From positions 1 through 64,000 of the forward strand of contig JAKAHR010000003.1 of NCBI GenBank assembly GCA_021825365.1: a stretch of 64,000 bases of DNA, written 5' to 3'. Made by a program: the position numbers and the translations under genes. The stretch is from Nitrospirota bacterium (GTDB lineage: Bacteria > Nitrospirota > Thermodesulfovibrionia > Thermodesulfovibrionales > UBA6898). Shown here one piece after another: positions 42,676 to 51,833 of the stretch; position 1 is the stretch's first letter, and each line of letters starts with the position of its first letter. The notes under the pieces were generated by a model, which worked only from the letters and a program-made list of their open reading frames with translations, was not told where the DNA came from and made no database searches.

Positions 42676-42746
42676 CTGTTCAGCACCGTCACGACCATTC
42701 CGGTTTCAGCATAGCCAGGCATGTCCTTTCTGATAAAGCCGTGCAT
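42672..42746 (-). CDS. Possible 24-residue coupling ORF
   Basis: ATG at 42746, 24 codons (MHGFIRKDMPGYAETGMVV and five more residues), with its TGA overlapping the ATG of the WecA-like gene. It lies in the spacer after the nucleotidyltransferase gene. A weak GGTAGGG lies upstream. It may only serve to bring ribosomes to the next start, or may be chance. Confidence 0.25.
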   Translation of the reverse strand: MHGFIRKDMPGYAETGMVVTVLNR

Positions 42747-42754
42747 CTTCTGCC

Positions 42755-44419
42755 CTACCCGCTGCCGATCCAGGCCTTCACCCGCCACGCCGCAAACTTC
42801 AGGTAGTACAGGGGCAGGGTCCAGCCCCTCCGGACCGCATAGAGACCCCTGATCGCCTCGCGCGGCGGCAGCAGGGACCGTACGTAGGAACAGGCGATCA
42901 CGGACCACCCATCCAGCACAAGACGGGCGACGAGTTTATCCCGGTAGATCCGGTGAGGGGCCCTGCGCTCCGGCTCGATCCAAAAGTAGGTGCAAAGAAA
43001 CCGGGGCGCCTTCCCTCCCCCAGCCTCCAGGTGTTGCTTCAGCAGCCTGACGGACTCTGTCTGTCCGGAAGCATCAGGCCAGAGGCCCTCCAGTTGCCTC
43101 AACGTGATCAGGGCCGTCCGGCCGAGCCCCCTGCCGGCGAGCATGCCAGCACATGCCTGCCAGTCGACAGAGGCGTCATGCGCATGCAGTGTCCAGTAGA
43201 TATCGACAAGTATCTTCAGCTCCCTGAAAGAATGAGAGTGGTGGTGGATGAGGAGCATCACCAGCTGCATTTCAGGAGACAGCCTCGGCCCGCCTGAATC
43301 CGCGGGGGCAACCGAGGCCCAGATGTCGTCAGAGGTCAGCCTGAAGAAGCCCGGCACGCCGAAGAGCCAGTGCACTTCGATGTGGGTATGTGTCTGAGGG
43401 TCACGATACTCCGCGTGGTGCAGCCGGTACAGGCAATACGTTACCGGCATCCTCTCGCACGGCTCATACCCGGCTTCCCTCAGGATAGAATCCGCTGAAA
43501 GGACGTCACGCTGCCGCACCAGGATATCGACGTCCGCCGACGTCCGGCAGTTCGGATCGCCATAGAGGTCCCTCGCTATCGCATTGCCCCTGATTACCAG
43601 GGATTCGATCCCTCTTTTTTGCAGGACGGCCAGCACCCTCTTCTCCGTCGCCTCCTGTTTGACGGAACGGAAGACGCCTCCGGCATATCGCTGTTTCAGA
43701 TCCCCGAGGGACGGGACAACGCCTGCGGTGTCTTCTCTGAGGCAACGGGCCAGGCGGGTGTAGAGGAGCGCGGCAAGATTGTTGCGCAAAGCCATATCCG
43801 TGAGTAAAGACACATCGCCGGCAGCAAGTTCAGGACAGCGGGTCAGGCCGGCCGGAGAAACGACGCTGAGGAAGATATCCCTTGCGCGCCCCCCTTTGCC
43901 TCCGGGAGTACGCCGGCCTTCCTCCTCCCGCTCCCTGACGACATTCCTGAGGGCAGACAGAATAAGCAGGAAACCCACAATCTCGAAGAGGAGATAGTGG
44001 CCGCTGGAGAATCGGTAGCCGATGATGCCCGGCAACGAGCTCATGAAACCCTCTATCCGGGTCCGCACGACCGGCAGATGTGCTGTTGAGGCCTCCGAGT
44101 AGAAAGGATACAAGAGTGACTCCGGGTTCACGTTAAGGAGGTCCAGCAAGACGCTGAAGGCAACGAGGACCGGATATACCATCAACTCTTTGCGCACCAC
44201 GGAAAGGGCACTAACCAGAAGGACGTACAGGGGGAGCGAGTGGAAGATCCCGTGGAGGGGATAGGAAGGGACCAGCAGGTGGATCGCCCGGTCGAAGACA
44301 TCGGGGAGAAGCGCAAGGGAGGCGATTGCGGCAAACCTCTTCCAGGGGGATAAGGCCTTCCCCGCACCCAGGACACGGGAGAGCCCGAGGGTAAAGCCCA
44401 TGTGACCGGCGATGTGCAT
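42755..44419 (-). CDS. Fusion: membrane hydrolase-like domain and nucleotidyltransferase (PF14907-like)
   Basis: 554 residues. The first part (1-160) has three or four membrane segments and scattered His/Asp (MHIAGHMGFTLG, LLPDVFDRAIHLL, GIFHSLPLYV) like YdjM-type metal-dependent membrane hydrolases. The second half carries an uncharacterised nucleotidyltransferase motif: VLQKRGIESLVIRGNAI, DPNCRTSADVDILV and HIEVHWLFG. Proteins of the latter type occur in EPS and exosortase-linked loci. What it acts on is unknown; the joint presence suggests nucleotidyl transfer near the membrane. It precedes the GDP-sugar epimerase gene's stop by 24 bases. Confidence 0.75.
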   Translation of the reverse strand: MHIAGHMGFTLGLSRVLGAGKALSPWKRFAAIASLALLPDVFDRAIHLLVPSYPLHGIFHSLPLYVLLVSALSVVRKELMVYPVLVAFSVLLDLLNVNPESLLYPFYSEASTAHLPVVRTRIEGFMSSLPGIIGYRFSSGHYLLFEIVGFLLILSALRNVVREREEEGRRTPGGKGGRARDIFLSVVSPAGLTRCPELAAGDVSLLTDMALRNNLAALLYTRLARCLREDTAGVVPSLGDLKQRYAGGVFRSVKQEATEKRVLAVLQKRGIESLVIRGNAIARDLYGDPNCRTSADVDILVRQRDVLSADSILREAGYEPCERMPVTYCLYRLHHAEYRDPQTHTHIEVHWLFGVPGFFRLTSDDIWASVAPADSGGPRLSPEMQLVMLLIHHHSHSFRELKILVDIYWTLHAHDASVDWQACAGMLAGRGLGRTALITLRQLEGLWPDASGQTESVRLLKQHLEAGGGKAPRFLCTYFWIEPERRAPHRIYRDKLVARLVLDGWSVIACSYVRSLLPPREAIRGLYAVRRGWTLPLYYLKFAAWRVKAWIGSG

Positions 44420-44443
44420 ATCAGAAACAGGCCCGGAGAATAA

Positions 44444-45433
44444 TCAGCGGCCGGCCCCGCCCGCGGCCTTCACCTGCTCCGCAATCCAGGCATAGGTCAC
44501 CTTCAATCCCTCCCGCAGGGGCTGCGAGGGAGCCCATCCCAGTTTCTCCCGGATCAGGCGGTTGTCGGATCTCCTCCCCCTGACGCCGAGGGGGCCGGGG
44601 ATATGCCTGATGCCCACCTTCTTGCCGGCGATCTCCATGATCATCTCGGCAAGGCGGTTGATCGTCACCATCTCTTCAGATCCGATATTCAGGGGACCCA
44701 TCACATCCGACCGTATCAGTCTCTGCGTCGCCTCGAGGCATTCACTTATGTACAGGAATGACCGTGTCTGCTTCCCGTCGCCCCAGATTTCGATCTCGCC
44801 TCCGTCGGGAGTCTCGGCGACCTTCCGGCTGAGGGCTGCCGGTGATTTCTCTCTCCCGCCGGTCCATGTGCCTTCTTCGCCGAAGATATTGTGATACCGC
44901 GCGATGTGGACATCCATGCCGTAATTCCTCGCATACGCCATGTAGAGCCGCTCGCTGAAGAGTTTCTCCCATCCGTAATCGCTGTCCGGCGCGGCAGGGT
45001 ATGCCGAGTCCTCGGAGCAGTTGGGGTTATCGGGGTCCATCTGGTTGTACTCGGGGTAGATGCAGGCTGATGAAGAATAAAAGATCCTGCGTATCCTGGC
45101 ATGCCTCCCCGCTTCGAGGATATTGAGATTGATCATCGCGGAGTTGTGCATGATCGCCGCGTCATTCTCGCCGGTAAAGACAAAGCCAGCGCCGCCCATA
45201 TCAGCGGCAAACTGATATACCTCGTCGAAGGGCTGGTCCGTTACCTTCGCGCACACCACCGGGTCCCGCAGGTCGCTCATGACGAAATCGTCCGCCTTCG
45301 TCTCCCCGAACTCCGGAGCCTTCAGGTCAACGCCGCGCACCCAGAAGCCCTGCGCCTTCAGCTTCTTGACCATATGAGAACCGATGAATCCTCCCGCACC
45401 ACAGACCAACGCCCTCTTCTGACTGACCATCAC
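44444..45433 (-). CDS. NAD-dependent epimerase, GDP-mannose 3,5-epimerase-like
   Basis: 329 residues. GAGGFIGSHMVKKLKAQGFWVRGV, FAADMGGAGFV, SSSACIYPEYNQ and the catalytic SDYGWEKLFSERLY (Y-x3-K) give close resemblance to the plant/bacterial GDP-mannose 3',5'-epimerase, which makes GDP-L-galactose or GDP-L-gulose. The donor GDP-mannose is made by local genes, so the reaction is plausible here. Other extended-SDR activities (dehydratase, other epimerase) remain possible. It is 11 bases from the next gene's region and on the same strand. Confidence 0.82.
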   Translation of the reverse strand: MMVSQKRALVCGAGGFIGSHMVKKLKAQGFWVRGVDLKAPEFGETKADDFVMSDLRDPVVCAKVTDQPFDEVYQFAADMGGAGFVFTGENDAAIMHNSAMINLNILEAGRHARIRRIFYSSSACIYPEYNQMDPDNPNCSEDSAYPAAPDSDYGWEKLFSERLYMAYARNYGMDVHIARYHNIFGEEGTWTGGREKSPAALSRKVAETPDGGEIEIWGDGKQTRSFLYISECLEATQRLIRSDVMGPLNIGSEEMVTINRLAEMIMEIAGKKVGIRHIPGPLGVRGRRSDNRLIREKLGWAPSQPLREGLKVTYAWIAEQVKAAGGAGR

Positions 45434-45464
45434 ATTCTCCTCTCATAGTTCGAGCGATAGACTT

Positions 45465-46793
45465 CTACCACTTTATCTTTATCCTCTTCCTCTTCTTTGT
45501 ACTGTCGAGTCCCAGGCGCCGTGCAAGAAGGCTGATATACGTGATGACCGGCACCATGACCATATAGTCTACCGCGAACAGGGAACCGCAGACCTCCGTG
45601 ATGCTCCGCACCGTAAAGAAGGCGAGGATGCCTCCTGCAAGTATGAAGTGGGTCTTCTGGCCGAGGTCGTCGACAAGACCGCTCCGAAAGATCTTCAGAA
45701 AGAGGAGCCATGTCATGCCCATGCCTGCGACAAAGGCCGCTGCCCCGAATATGCCTCCTGTCAGCATCGCATAGAGATAGGTATTGTGGACATGCTCTCC
45801 TGTGAGAAGACGGTCCGCCTGAAAACCCCAGCCGATCAGGGGCGACTCCCAAAAGACCGCGAGTCCCTTCTCCCATGCCCGCGTCCTGCCTGTAAGGGTT
45901 CTTAACTCTTCCGGGTCCTGACCTCGAGTGATAAAACTGGTGATGTCCTGGATCGTCTCGCTTGGAATATAGTGCACCACGATCAATAGTCCGAAGAGAA
46001 TCATGAGGGCGAGACCGATACGTCTCGAACGCGGCCCGAGAAAATACATCAAGAAAGAGAGTGCAAAGAAAAATCCGAACAGGGCACCGCGTGACTGCAT
46101 CAGGTAGATGAGGCTCGCCGATGAGATAAACGTTGCGGTCCATACGAGACGCTTCCATCCCCTGCTCTGCCACAGGAGCACAAAGGAGATGATACCCGGC
46201 ACCGCGGCGAACCGCGACATGCCCGAGGAGCGCGACATCGCCATCCCGCCGATCGTCTCCATCCTCCCTTCAATGCCGTAACCGGTAAGACCAGCATCTG
46301 TTCTGACAAAGAGCGCATCCCGCGCGAAGAAGACAAGGACGAGGAGAAAGACAGTCGTGACAAACCAGCTTAGGTAGTTGAGATAGATCGCCTGTTCGAG
46401 GGCATCCTTTCCGTTGATGTACGTCTTCAGGGCAGCCAGGACGGCCAGATACGTGACAGCCCAATAGGCGGCCTGAAGCGGCTCAGGGGAGAGGAGACAT
46501 GCAACAAGTCCCACCACGCCATAAAAGAACCACAGCTTGACGGACAGGGGCATCGGTGTCTTTTCCCTCTGCATGCCCAGAAAAAAGACAGCAGCAGCAA
46601 TGACTGCAAAGGGAAAGAGCGCACGGACATAATGCAGCCATCCGACAAAGGTATCCGGTTCCTGCTCCAGTACCCAGGGACCGGTGTTGATGCTGAACCA
46701 GAGCATGAGCCACAGAATCGCCGGCAAAGAATGATATTGTATTAGCAATCCCTTGGATTTTTGACGACTGCGGATAAGAGGGGCCCCAATCAT
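45465..46793 (-). CDS. O-antigen ligase family (Wzy-like) membrane protein
   Basis: 442 residues, 10-12 hydrophobic segments, periplasmic Wzy_C-type loop with LTGRTRAWEKGLAVFWESPLIGWGF and HVHNTYLYAMLTGG. The H-x-x-N and R-x-x-x-W pattern is that of O-antigen polymerases and ligases. It is the third such protein in the window. It belongs to the second glycan cassette and lies next to the AT-rich stretch. Confidence 0.87.
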   Translation of the reverse strand: MIGAPLIRSRQKSKGLLIQYHSLPAILWLMLWFSINTGPWVLEQEPDTFVGWLHYVRALFPFAVIAAAVFFLGMQREKTPMPLSVKLWFFYGVVGLVACLLSPEPLQAAYWAVTYLAVLAALKTYINGKDALEQAIYLNYLSWFVTTVFLLVLVFFARDALFVRTDAGLTGYGIEGRMETIGGMAMSRSSGMSRFAAVPGIISFVLLWQSRGWKRLVWTATFISSASLIYLMQSRGALFGFFFALSFLMYFLGPRSRRIGLALMILFGLLIVVHYIPSETIQDITSFITRGQDPEELRTLTGRTRAWEKGLAVFWESPLIGWGFQADRLLTGEHVHNTYLYAMLTGGIFGAAAFVAGMGMTWLLFLKIFRSGLVDDLGQKTHFILAGGILAFFTVRSITEVCGSLFAVDYMVMVPVITYISLLARRLGLDSTKKRKRIKIKW

Positions 46794-46853
46794 GACTTCC
46801 TTCCGACTGACCTGAGGGGTAGCACGTGACGAATTACTCTAGTCAACCTTTTT

Positions 46854-48035
46854 TCACCTGGCCTTCTCTCTATTTCTCAAGAGAGCAGCCTTCCTATATG
46901 CCATCAGTAGTCTGTCATAATATTTTGATGCCGAGTATTCGTGACTTGCTTTTTCCTTACCAGCCTTACCCATTCTTCGGCATATATCAGGATTGCCCCA
47001 CAGATATCTGATCTTTTCTGCCAGGCATGTCGAGTCACCAGGCTCAAACATCAGGCCGGTCATACCATCGTCAACGATCTCCGGAAAACCACCAATTCGG
47101 GAGACAATAACTGCCTTTCCATAAGACATGGCCTCCGCAATCACCATGGGAAAGCCTTCGTACCAAATACTGGGCAAAACTATGATACGGCTTTTCGCAT
47201 AGAAGGCACCTACCACGTCCGGATCTAGATGACCAACAAATTCGAGATTCGAGGGTGCCAAAGACCGCAGTTCATTCATCCTGTCGCAGGCCCCCGCCAC
47301 CTTAAACGGGATCTCAGGGCATCTTCTTGCCGCTTCCAGCAAGACCGATATCCCCTTTTCGGGGCTAACCCTGCCGATATAACCAACATAGGCGCCAACC
47401 TCATCATTTGTCCCAAACTCTCCAGACGTGCTAACCGCATTCGGAATAATCTGAATTCGCTCGGGCGGGTAAGATGCTTCGATAAGTTTCTGTCGTTGAA
47501 ATTTGGTTAAAGTAGCAAATAGGTTAACGTTCTTAAGAAATAGTTGTAGGGTTCTGGCAGTATAATTTCTCAATGCATAACCAAGACTTTTGCTAAAGCT
47601 TTTTTCACAGTTTCTTAATATGCACCAATACTCTTTCCCGCCGGAACAGGCTTCGCAAATGTCTCCCTTAGTCATAAATAATCCGTTTGGACAAATCAGG
47701 CGATAATTGTGTACCGTCATCACAACAGGAATCGCGGCCTTCCGACATTCACCTAAAATTGATGGCGAAATCAATGGAAACAGATTGTGGATATGCACTA
47801 TGTCAGGCTTACGCTCGTTTAACAATCCTCGAAAAGTCTTTCTTGAGGAGAAACTATAAACTCCGCTGAAGAAAGCTTTAACTCGCCCAAAGTGCATTTG
47901 CTCGATTTCATCACTGCTTCGAAAAAAAGGGATGACGTCATGTCCGCGCTCCTGAAGAAGCCGTTGAATATTATTGACAACTATCTCTTCCCCGCTTAAC
48001 TTTCCGTAGGAATTATGAACAATACAGATTTTCAT
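46854..48035 (-). CDS. Glycosyltransferase family 4 protein with cysteine insert
   Basis: 393 residues. Start HNSYGKLSGEEIVVNNIQRLL, cysteine loop CPNGLFMTKGDICEACSGG then CILRNC, and donor site VGYIGRVSPEKGISVLLEAA, SIWYEGFPMVIAEAMSYGKAV (E-x7-E). It is paralogous to the GT4 at 16956, sharing the cysteine loop. Donor and acceptor are unknown. Its DNA is clearly AT-richer than the genes at 37-46 kb, suggesting a separate origin. Confidence 0.9.
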   Translation of the reverse strand: MKICIVHNSYGKLSGEEIVVNNIQRLLQERGHDVIPFFRSSDEIEQMHFGRVKAFFSGVYSFSSRKTFRGLLNERKPDIVHIHNLFPLISPSILGECRKAAIPVVMTVHNYRLICPNGLFMTKGDICEACSGGKEYWCILRNCEKSFSKSLGYALRNYTARTLQLFLKNVNLFATLTKFQRQKLIEASYPPERIQIIPNAVSTSGEFGTNDEVGAYVGYIGRVSPEKGISVLLEAARRCPEIPFKVAGACDRMNELRSLAPSNLEFVGHLDPDVVGAFYAKSRIIVLPSIWYEGFPMVIAEAMSYGKAVIVSRIGGFPEIVDDGMTGLMFEPGDSTCLAEKIRYLWGNPDICRRMGKAGKEKASHEYSASKYYDRLLMAYRKAALLRNREKAR

Positions 48036-48046
48036 TCACGCAAACG

Positions 48047-48751
48047 CTATTTTTTAATAAGTCTGGCTATTATTCCTTCGCCTAAGTTAGGCGAAATAAG
48101 ACAGGCAAAGCGCTCAACAATATACGGAAACAGTGGACGACTATTGGGTAATCTGTACGAACATTGCTCTTCTATCTGGTATTCGAACAACTGAGCCAGT
48201 CTGTAAAGTGTACTGTGCGAATAATACGCTACGTGGTCCTCATGCACAGACTCTCGCCCGCGTGCGACCTGCAATAGCTTACGAAGACAAAAAGCGTTTG
48301 GCCCAGTTATGATAAGGGAGCCGTTCTCTTCCAAGACACGCCTTGCCGAAGCAAGAAAACTGCCAGGGCAAGGAAGATGTTCTATAATCTCTCCGGCGAC
48401 GATTACATCAAATAATCCTTTATCGAGCAGATCCAAGCGTTCCGCATCGCCAACATATATGCCTTTTACGCCAAATTCGGCTTTTAGCTGCTCAACTGCC
48501 GCACTTGCACTGTCGAGTCCTATGAGCTCCCCCGCTACCGTCTGTATTTTTCTGTGTAGCCACCCACTACTATTGACTGCAACCTCCAGATCTCCGGTTG
48601 AGCTGAAATCTGCAAAGCCGACATGCAGTACTCTTTTGTTTACACAATGAGACAAAATGTAATCTTGACGATCCACCAAACGCCTTGGCAGAGGATAGTG
48701 CTTAACAGGACTAGCAAGAAGTCGGTTCTTTCTCTGATTGTTTATTCTCAT
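48047..48751 (-). CDS. SAM-dependent methyltransferase
   Basis: 234 residues. Class I core with VLHVGFADFSSTGDLEVAV (motif I), GDAERLDLLDKGLFDVIVAGEIIEHLPCPGSFL and NGSLIITGPNAFCLRKLL. It probably methylates a sugar hydroxyl. Lies 11 bases after the GT4 gene at 46854 in the AT-rich stretch. Confidence 0.85.
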   Translation of the reverse strand: MRINNQRKNRLLASPVKHYPLPRRLVDRQDYILSHCVNKRVLHVGFADFSSTGDLEVAVNSSGWLHRKIQTVAGELIGLDSASAAVEQLKAEFGVKGIYVGDAERLDLLDKGLFDVIVAGEIIEHLPCPGSFLASARRVLEENGSLIITGPNAFCLRKLLQVARGRESVHEDHVAYYSHSTLYRLAQLFEYQIEEQCSYRLPNSRPLFPYIVERFACLISPNLGEGIIARLIKK

Positions 48752-48786
48752 TCCCCTTACGCTTTGATGGTCAGCATAGCTAACTG

Positions 48787-49515
48787 TTATTTTAGCGCCT
48801 CAACATATAGGGAGCCTTTTTTATATTCCCTGCCGAATTCATCGACTTCTAACCCATACCTGCTCCAATCAGATATAGCGCTAGAATTGAATTGACGGAT
48901 TAAACAATTACGATATCCCAAACTCGTCAACAATGCGCAGAGACTGACTCTATCATACATCCACTGATGAGTTTCTCCTCTTTTTCGCGCATCCCCGAAA
49001 ACCACATTTTCAACAAATTTTCTTAAGCATTTTTGCTGGCTTGTCCCGTACGACTCTTTTCGAACAGATTGTTCAATGATTGTACCGAGTATGTTATCGT
49101 GATTCCCGACTTCCTCCGGATTTTGTTCACAAAGTGCAATATGAGCAATATATGTCCTGCAAAGTTTTTCGAAGTCAGGCACAACTATTCGCTGGACACC
49201 TCCCTCCTTCAGTACCCGCTTAACTTCCAGTAGAAATTGCTTCGCCGCTTTACGATCCAAATGCTCTAGCAAATGAGAATGATATACCACATCAACGGAA
49301 TTGGCCTCAAAAGGAATCCCTTTCGAAAGATCATAAACCATGATGTTATCAGGGATAGAATTCAATTGGGCCAGCCGTTGCCCTCTTACGAACACTGGTG
49401 CAACTGCTCGTAACAAGCGATTGCTCCTTATTCTCAAATAGATGGACCAATCAATATTTATAACGTCCGGGATGGCGCTGACCTTAGTGCCACAGCCAAG
49501 ATTCAATATTTTCAT
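48787..49515 (-). CDS. SAM-dependent methyltransferase
   Basis: 242 residues. Starts MKILNLGCGTKVSAI (motif I), then NSVDVVYHSHLLEHLDRKAAKQFL and RVLKEGGVQRIVVPDFEKL. The layout is typical of the small methyltransferases beside glycosyltransferases in O-antigen regions. Substrate unknown. Confidence 0.85.
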   Translation of the reverse strand: MKILNLGCGTKVSAIPDVINIDWSIYLRIRSNRLLRAVAPVFVRGQRLAQLNSIPDNIMVYDLSKGIPFEANSVDVVYHSHLLEHLDRKAAKQFLLEVKRVLKEGGVQRIVVPDFEKLCRTYIAHIALCEQNPEEVGNHDNILGTIIEQSVRKESYGTSQQKCLRKFVENVVFGDARKRGETHQWMYDRVSLCALLTSLGYRNCLIRQFNSSAISDWSRYGLEVDEFGREYKKGSLYVEALK

Positions 49516-49569
49516 GGTCGTCCTAGAGCTAGAGATGACTCGAGTACATGTATAGCTAGAAAGATCATG

Positions 49570-51768
49570 TCACAGACGAGTTGTCTTACTCAATACCCTT
49601 TTATACAGAGAACTTATCTCATCGGCTTTATTGTCCCAAGCAAACTTCCCTGTCTGTTGTAGCGCACTTGCGGCAAGATGTCGCCGATGACCCTCATTTT
49701 CTGCCAGAGATGTTATGGCAATTGCAATATCATTTTCTAACTGCCTCGTTTCTGTCACTGGTACCTTAATCCCGCAACTACGATCTACGATATCACCGAA
49801 TCCACAGTGATCAGGACAGACTACAGGAACACCCTGCGAAAGCGCTTCCAGCAACACGGTCGAGGTCAGGTCCTTGAGACTGGTGATAACAAAAATGTGT
49901 GACTGGTGGACAATGTCTATCGCCTCGGATCGTGGTATTAATCCGTGCCACGTGCATTTGGTATTAATGCCCAGCTTCAGTGCCAGACGCTGCCACTTCT
50001 TCCGGCAGGGGCCATCACCCAGAATATCCAAATGCCATCTCATATCCTTTGGCAATCTCGCGAGAGCTCCCAGAAGAAGTGGGAGGGCTTTGCCGGGCAA
50101 GTGCTGACCGCTCCAGGAAAGTTTCAACGGCTCACCAGCAGTACGAATGGAATGATCAATGGCAAGCGTTGATGGAGGCCCGATCTCGCAAATTACCTGA
50201 CTTTCCTCCCCGTACCAACATCTTATCTCCTTTCGAATGCCTTCGGTTGCCGCGATAATCCCACCTCGCGCTTTCCGGAAGGCTTTCTTGGGAGCTGACA
50301 GAAACAGCTTGTGAAGAGTATTTATAATATTCCGTCCTGCATAGTACATACACCCGCTCACGCCCATCCCGGGAAGAAACTTCCACGGTGTGTTCTCCAG
50401 CCCACCGATGGGGCCCCACACAAACGGAGCTTTTATCTTCCAGAAAAGACCAGGGAAACGAAAGCCAACCAATGTAACGAGATGCATAAGATCAAAGGAT
50501 TCATTCATGTGCAATCTCACAGCCATTTTGTAGGCATCTCGTTGCCAAAGTCTGTAAGACAAATTTACCAACGGTTTCAAGAATGACCGTTCTACAAGAA
50601 GCCAGCCTTTTGACGGACTATAATGCCACGGCTTCGGAGGTACATAAAAAAAGTGAAGATTCTTAGGATGTGCCGGCATTTCAACAAAGTATTTTTCTAT
50701 ATCTTCTCGATGGAACTCTGCAGTAATTATATATGCGTCATGATATTTCGCAATTGCATTTACCCAACCCCACCCCACACCTGACTCCGAACCCAGGTAA
50801 GGACTGCAGGCATAGGCGACAACAAGCACTTTGAGTCTCCTGTTCATTTTCCGATCATTGAGGCGCAGCTTTACCTTGCTGGTAATGGATTGCAGCAACG
50901 CTACCCAATTCCCCGCAGCACGCTTGAATTCAGTCCGGTCGGCATATGCCATGCCACGACCTACCGTCATGAGAGACCTTATCAGAAGACCTAAATAGCA
51001 GCGAGCTACCGAGAGCCGATGTTTCCTGACAAAGAAGAGCCTGTTTCTTACTTCTATCTTGCCGAACATGTAGCGCCCTATTCTGCCCGCAGGCGAATGA
51101 TAATGATAGAACCCCGCTCCTGCCACGACAGCCAGTCTGTATTGCCTGCTTACGCTATAACTGAAGTCGAGGTCTTCGAGGTAACTGTACCCGTCAAAAT
51201 GTTCTTCAAATTTGAAGTGGTCAAGAATCGATCTTCGCCACACAGCGGCAGTGCTCGGAATCCACTGAACGAAAGTTGTCTCGAACACTTCTCCTATCAT
51301 CGTCTGCCATCCCGATGGCATCACGATCCCCTTGTCAGGACTATAGAGACCAAGGCGCCGGGCCACAGATGAATGTTTCAGTTGTGCCATGCCTGTCGGC
51401 TCAAAATTCTTCAAGTTAAACCCGCATCCACCCATATCTGCCGGAGCGCTTTCCCAGAAACGAATCATCGCTGCCATAGCTCCCGGCTCCAAAATAACAT
51501 CGTCATCCAGGAAACCTATCAAATCAATTTCGGCATCGACCACCCCGATGCCCTTGTTTCTCTGGGCGGAAGCGGACGGCTGAGAATGATATATATATCT
51601 GATGTTGAGAGAAGCAAAGTCATCAACCAGGCTATCGTCAGCTGCTGTGCTTGCATCTACTATTATCACCTGGTCGGGCCGCACGGATTGTCCGGACAGG
51701 TTTCGTAGAAGTTTCCAGAGATCGACCTGACGATCCTTTGTTGCAATAATAAAGGCAATCTTACACAT
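49570..51768 (-). CDS. Fused GT2-GT4 glycosyltransferase
   Basis: 732 residues. GT2 domain at about 1-250: IAFIIATKDRQVDLWKLLRN, VIIVDAS, DLIGFLDDDVILEPGAM (DDD) and LEDLDFSYSV (the ED motif). From about 310 a GT4 domain begins (LKVLVVAYACSPYLGSESGVGWGW) with donor site TSTVLLEALSQGVPVVCPD. Two active transferase domains in one chain could add two successive sugars. Both sets of motifs appear intact. GT2-GT4 fusions of this kind are uncommon but known in EPS loci. Confidence 0.88.
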   Translation of the reverse strand: MCKIAFIIATKDRQVDLWKLLRNLSGQSVRPDQVIIVDASTAADDSLVDDFASLNIRYIYHSQPSASAQRNKGIGVVDAEIDLIGFLDDDVILEPGAMAAMIRFWESAPADMGGCGFNLKNFEPTGMAQLKHSSVARRLGLYSPDKGIVMPSGWQTMIGEVFETTFVQWIPSTAAVWRRSILDHFKFEEHFDGYSYLEDLDFSYSVSRQYRLAVVAGAGFYHYHSPAGRIGRYMFGKIEVRNRLFFVRKHRLSVARCYLGLLIRSLMTVGRGMAYADRTEFKRAAGNWVALLQSITSKVKLRLNDRKMNRRLKVLVVAYACSPYLGSESGVGWGWVNAIAKYHDAYIITAEFHREDIEKYFVEMPAHPKNLHFFYVPPKPWHYSPSKGWLLVERSFLKPLVNLSYRLWQRDAYKMAVRLHMNESFDLMHLVTLVGFRFPGLFWKIKAPFVWGPIGGLENTPWKFLPGMGVSGCMYYAGRNIINTLHKLFLSAPKKAFRKARGGIIAATEGIRKEIRCWYGEESQVICEIGPPSTLAIDHSIRTAGEPLKLSWSGQHLPGKALPLLLGALARLPKDMRWHLDILGDGPCRKKWQRLALKLGINTKCTWHGLIPRSEAIDIVHQSHIFVITSLKDLTSTVLLEALSQGVPVVCPDHCGFGDIVDRSCGIKVPVTETRQLENDIAIAITSLAENEGHRRHLAASALQQTGKFAWDNKADEISSLYKRVLSKTTRL

Positions 51769-51833
51769 AATGTCTTCAGTTATAAGAGCCGAGCAGCATT
51801 GACCTCGTCAGACTTTGTGACCCACTACCCGAT

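Noticed and set aside
45430-46173. 247-codon frame within the third Wzy-like gene
   Set aside because: It is an out-of-frame shadow of a well-supported membrane protein gene.
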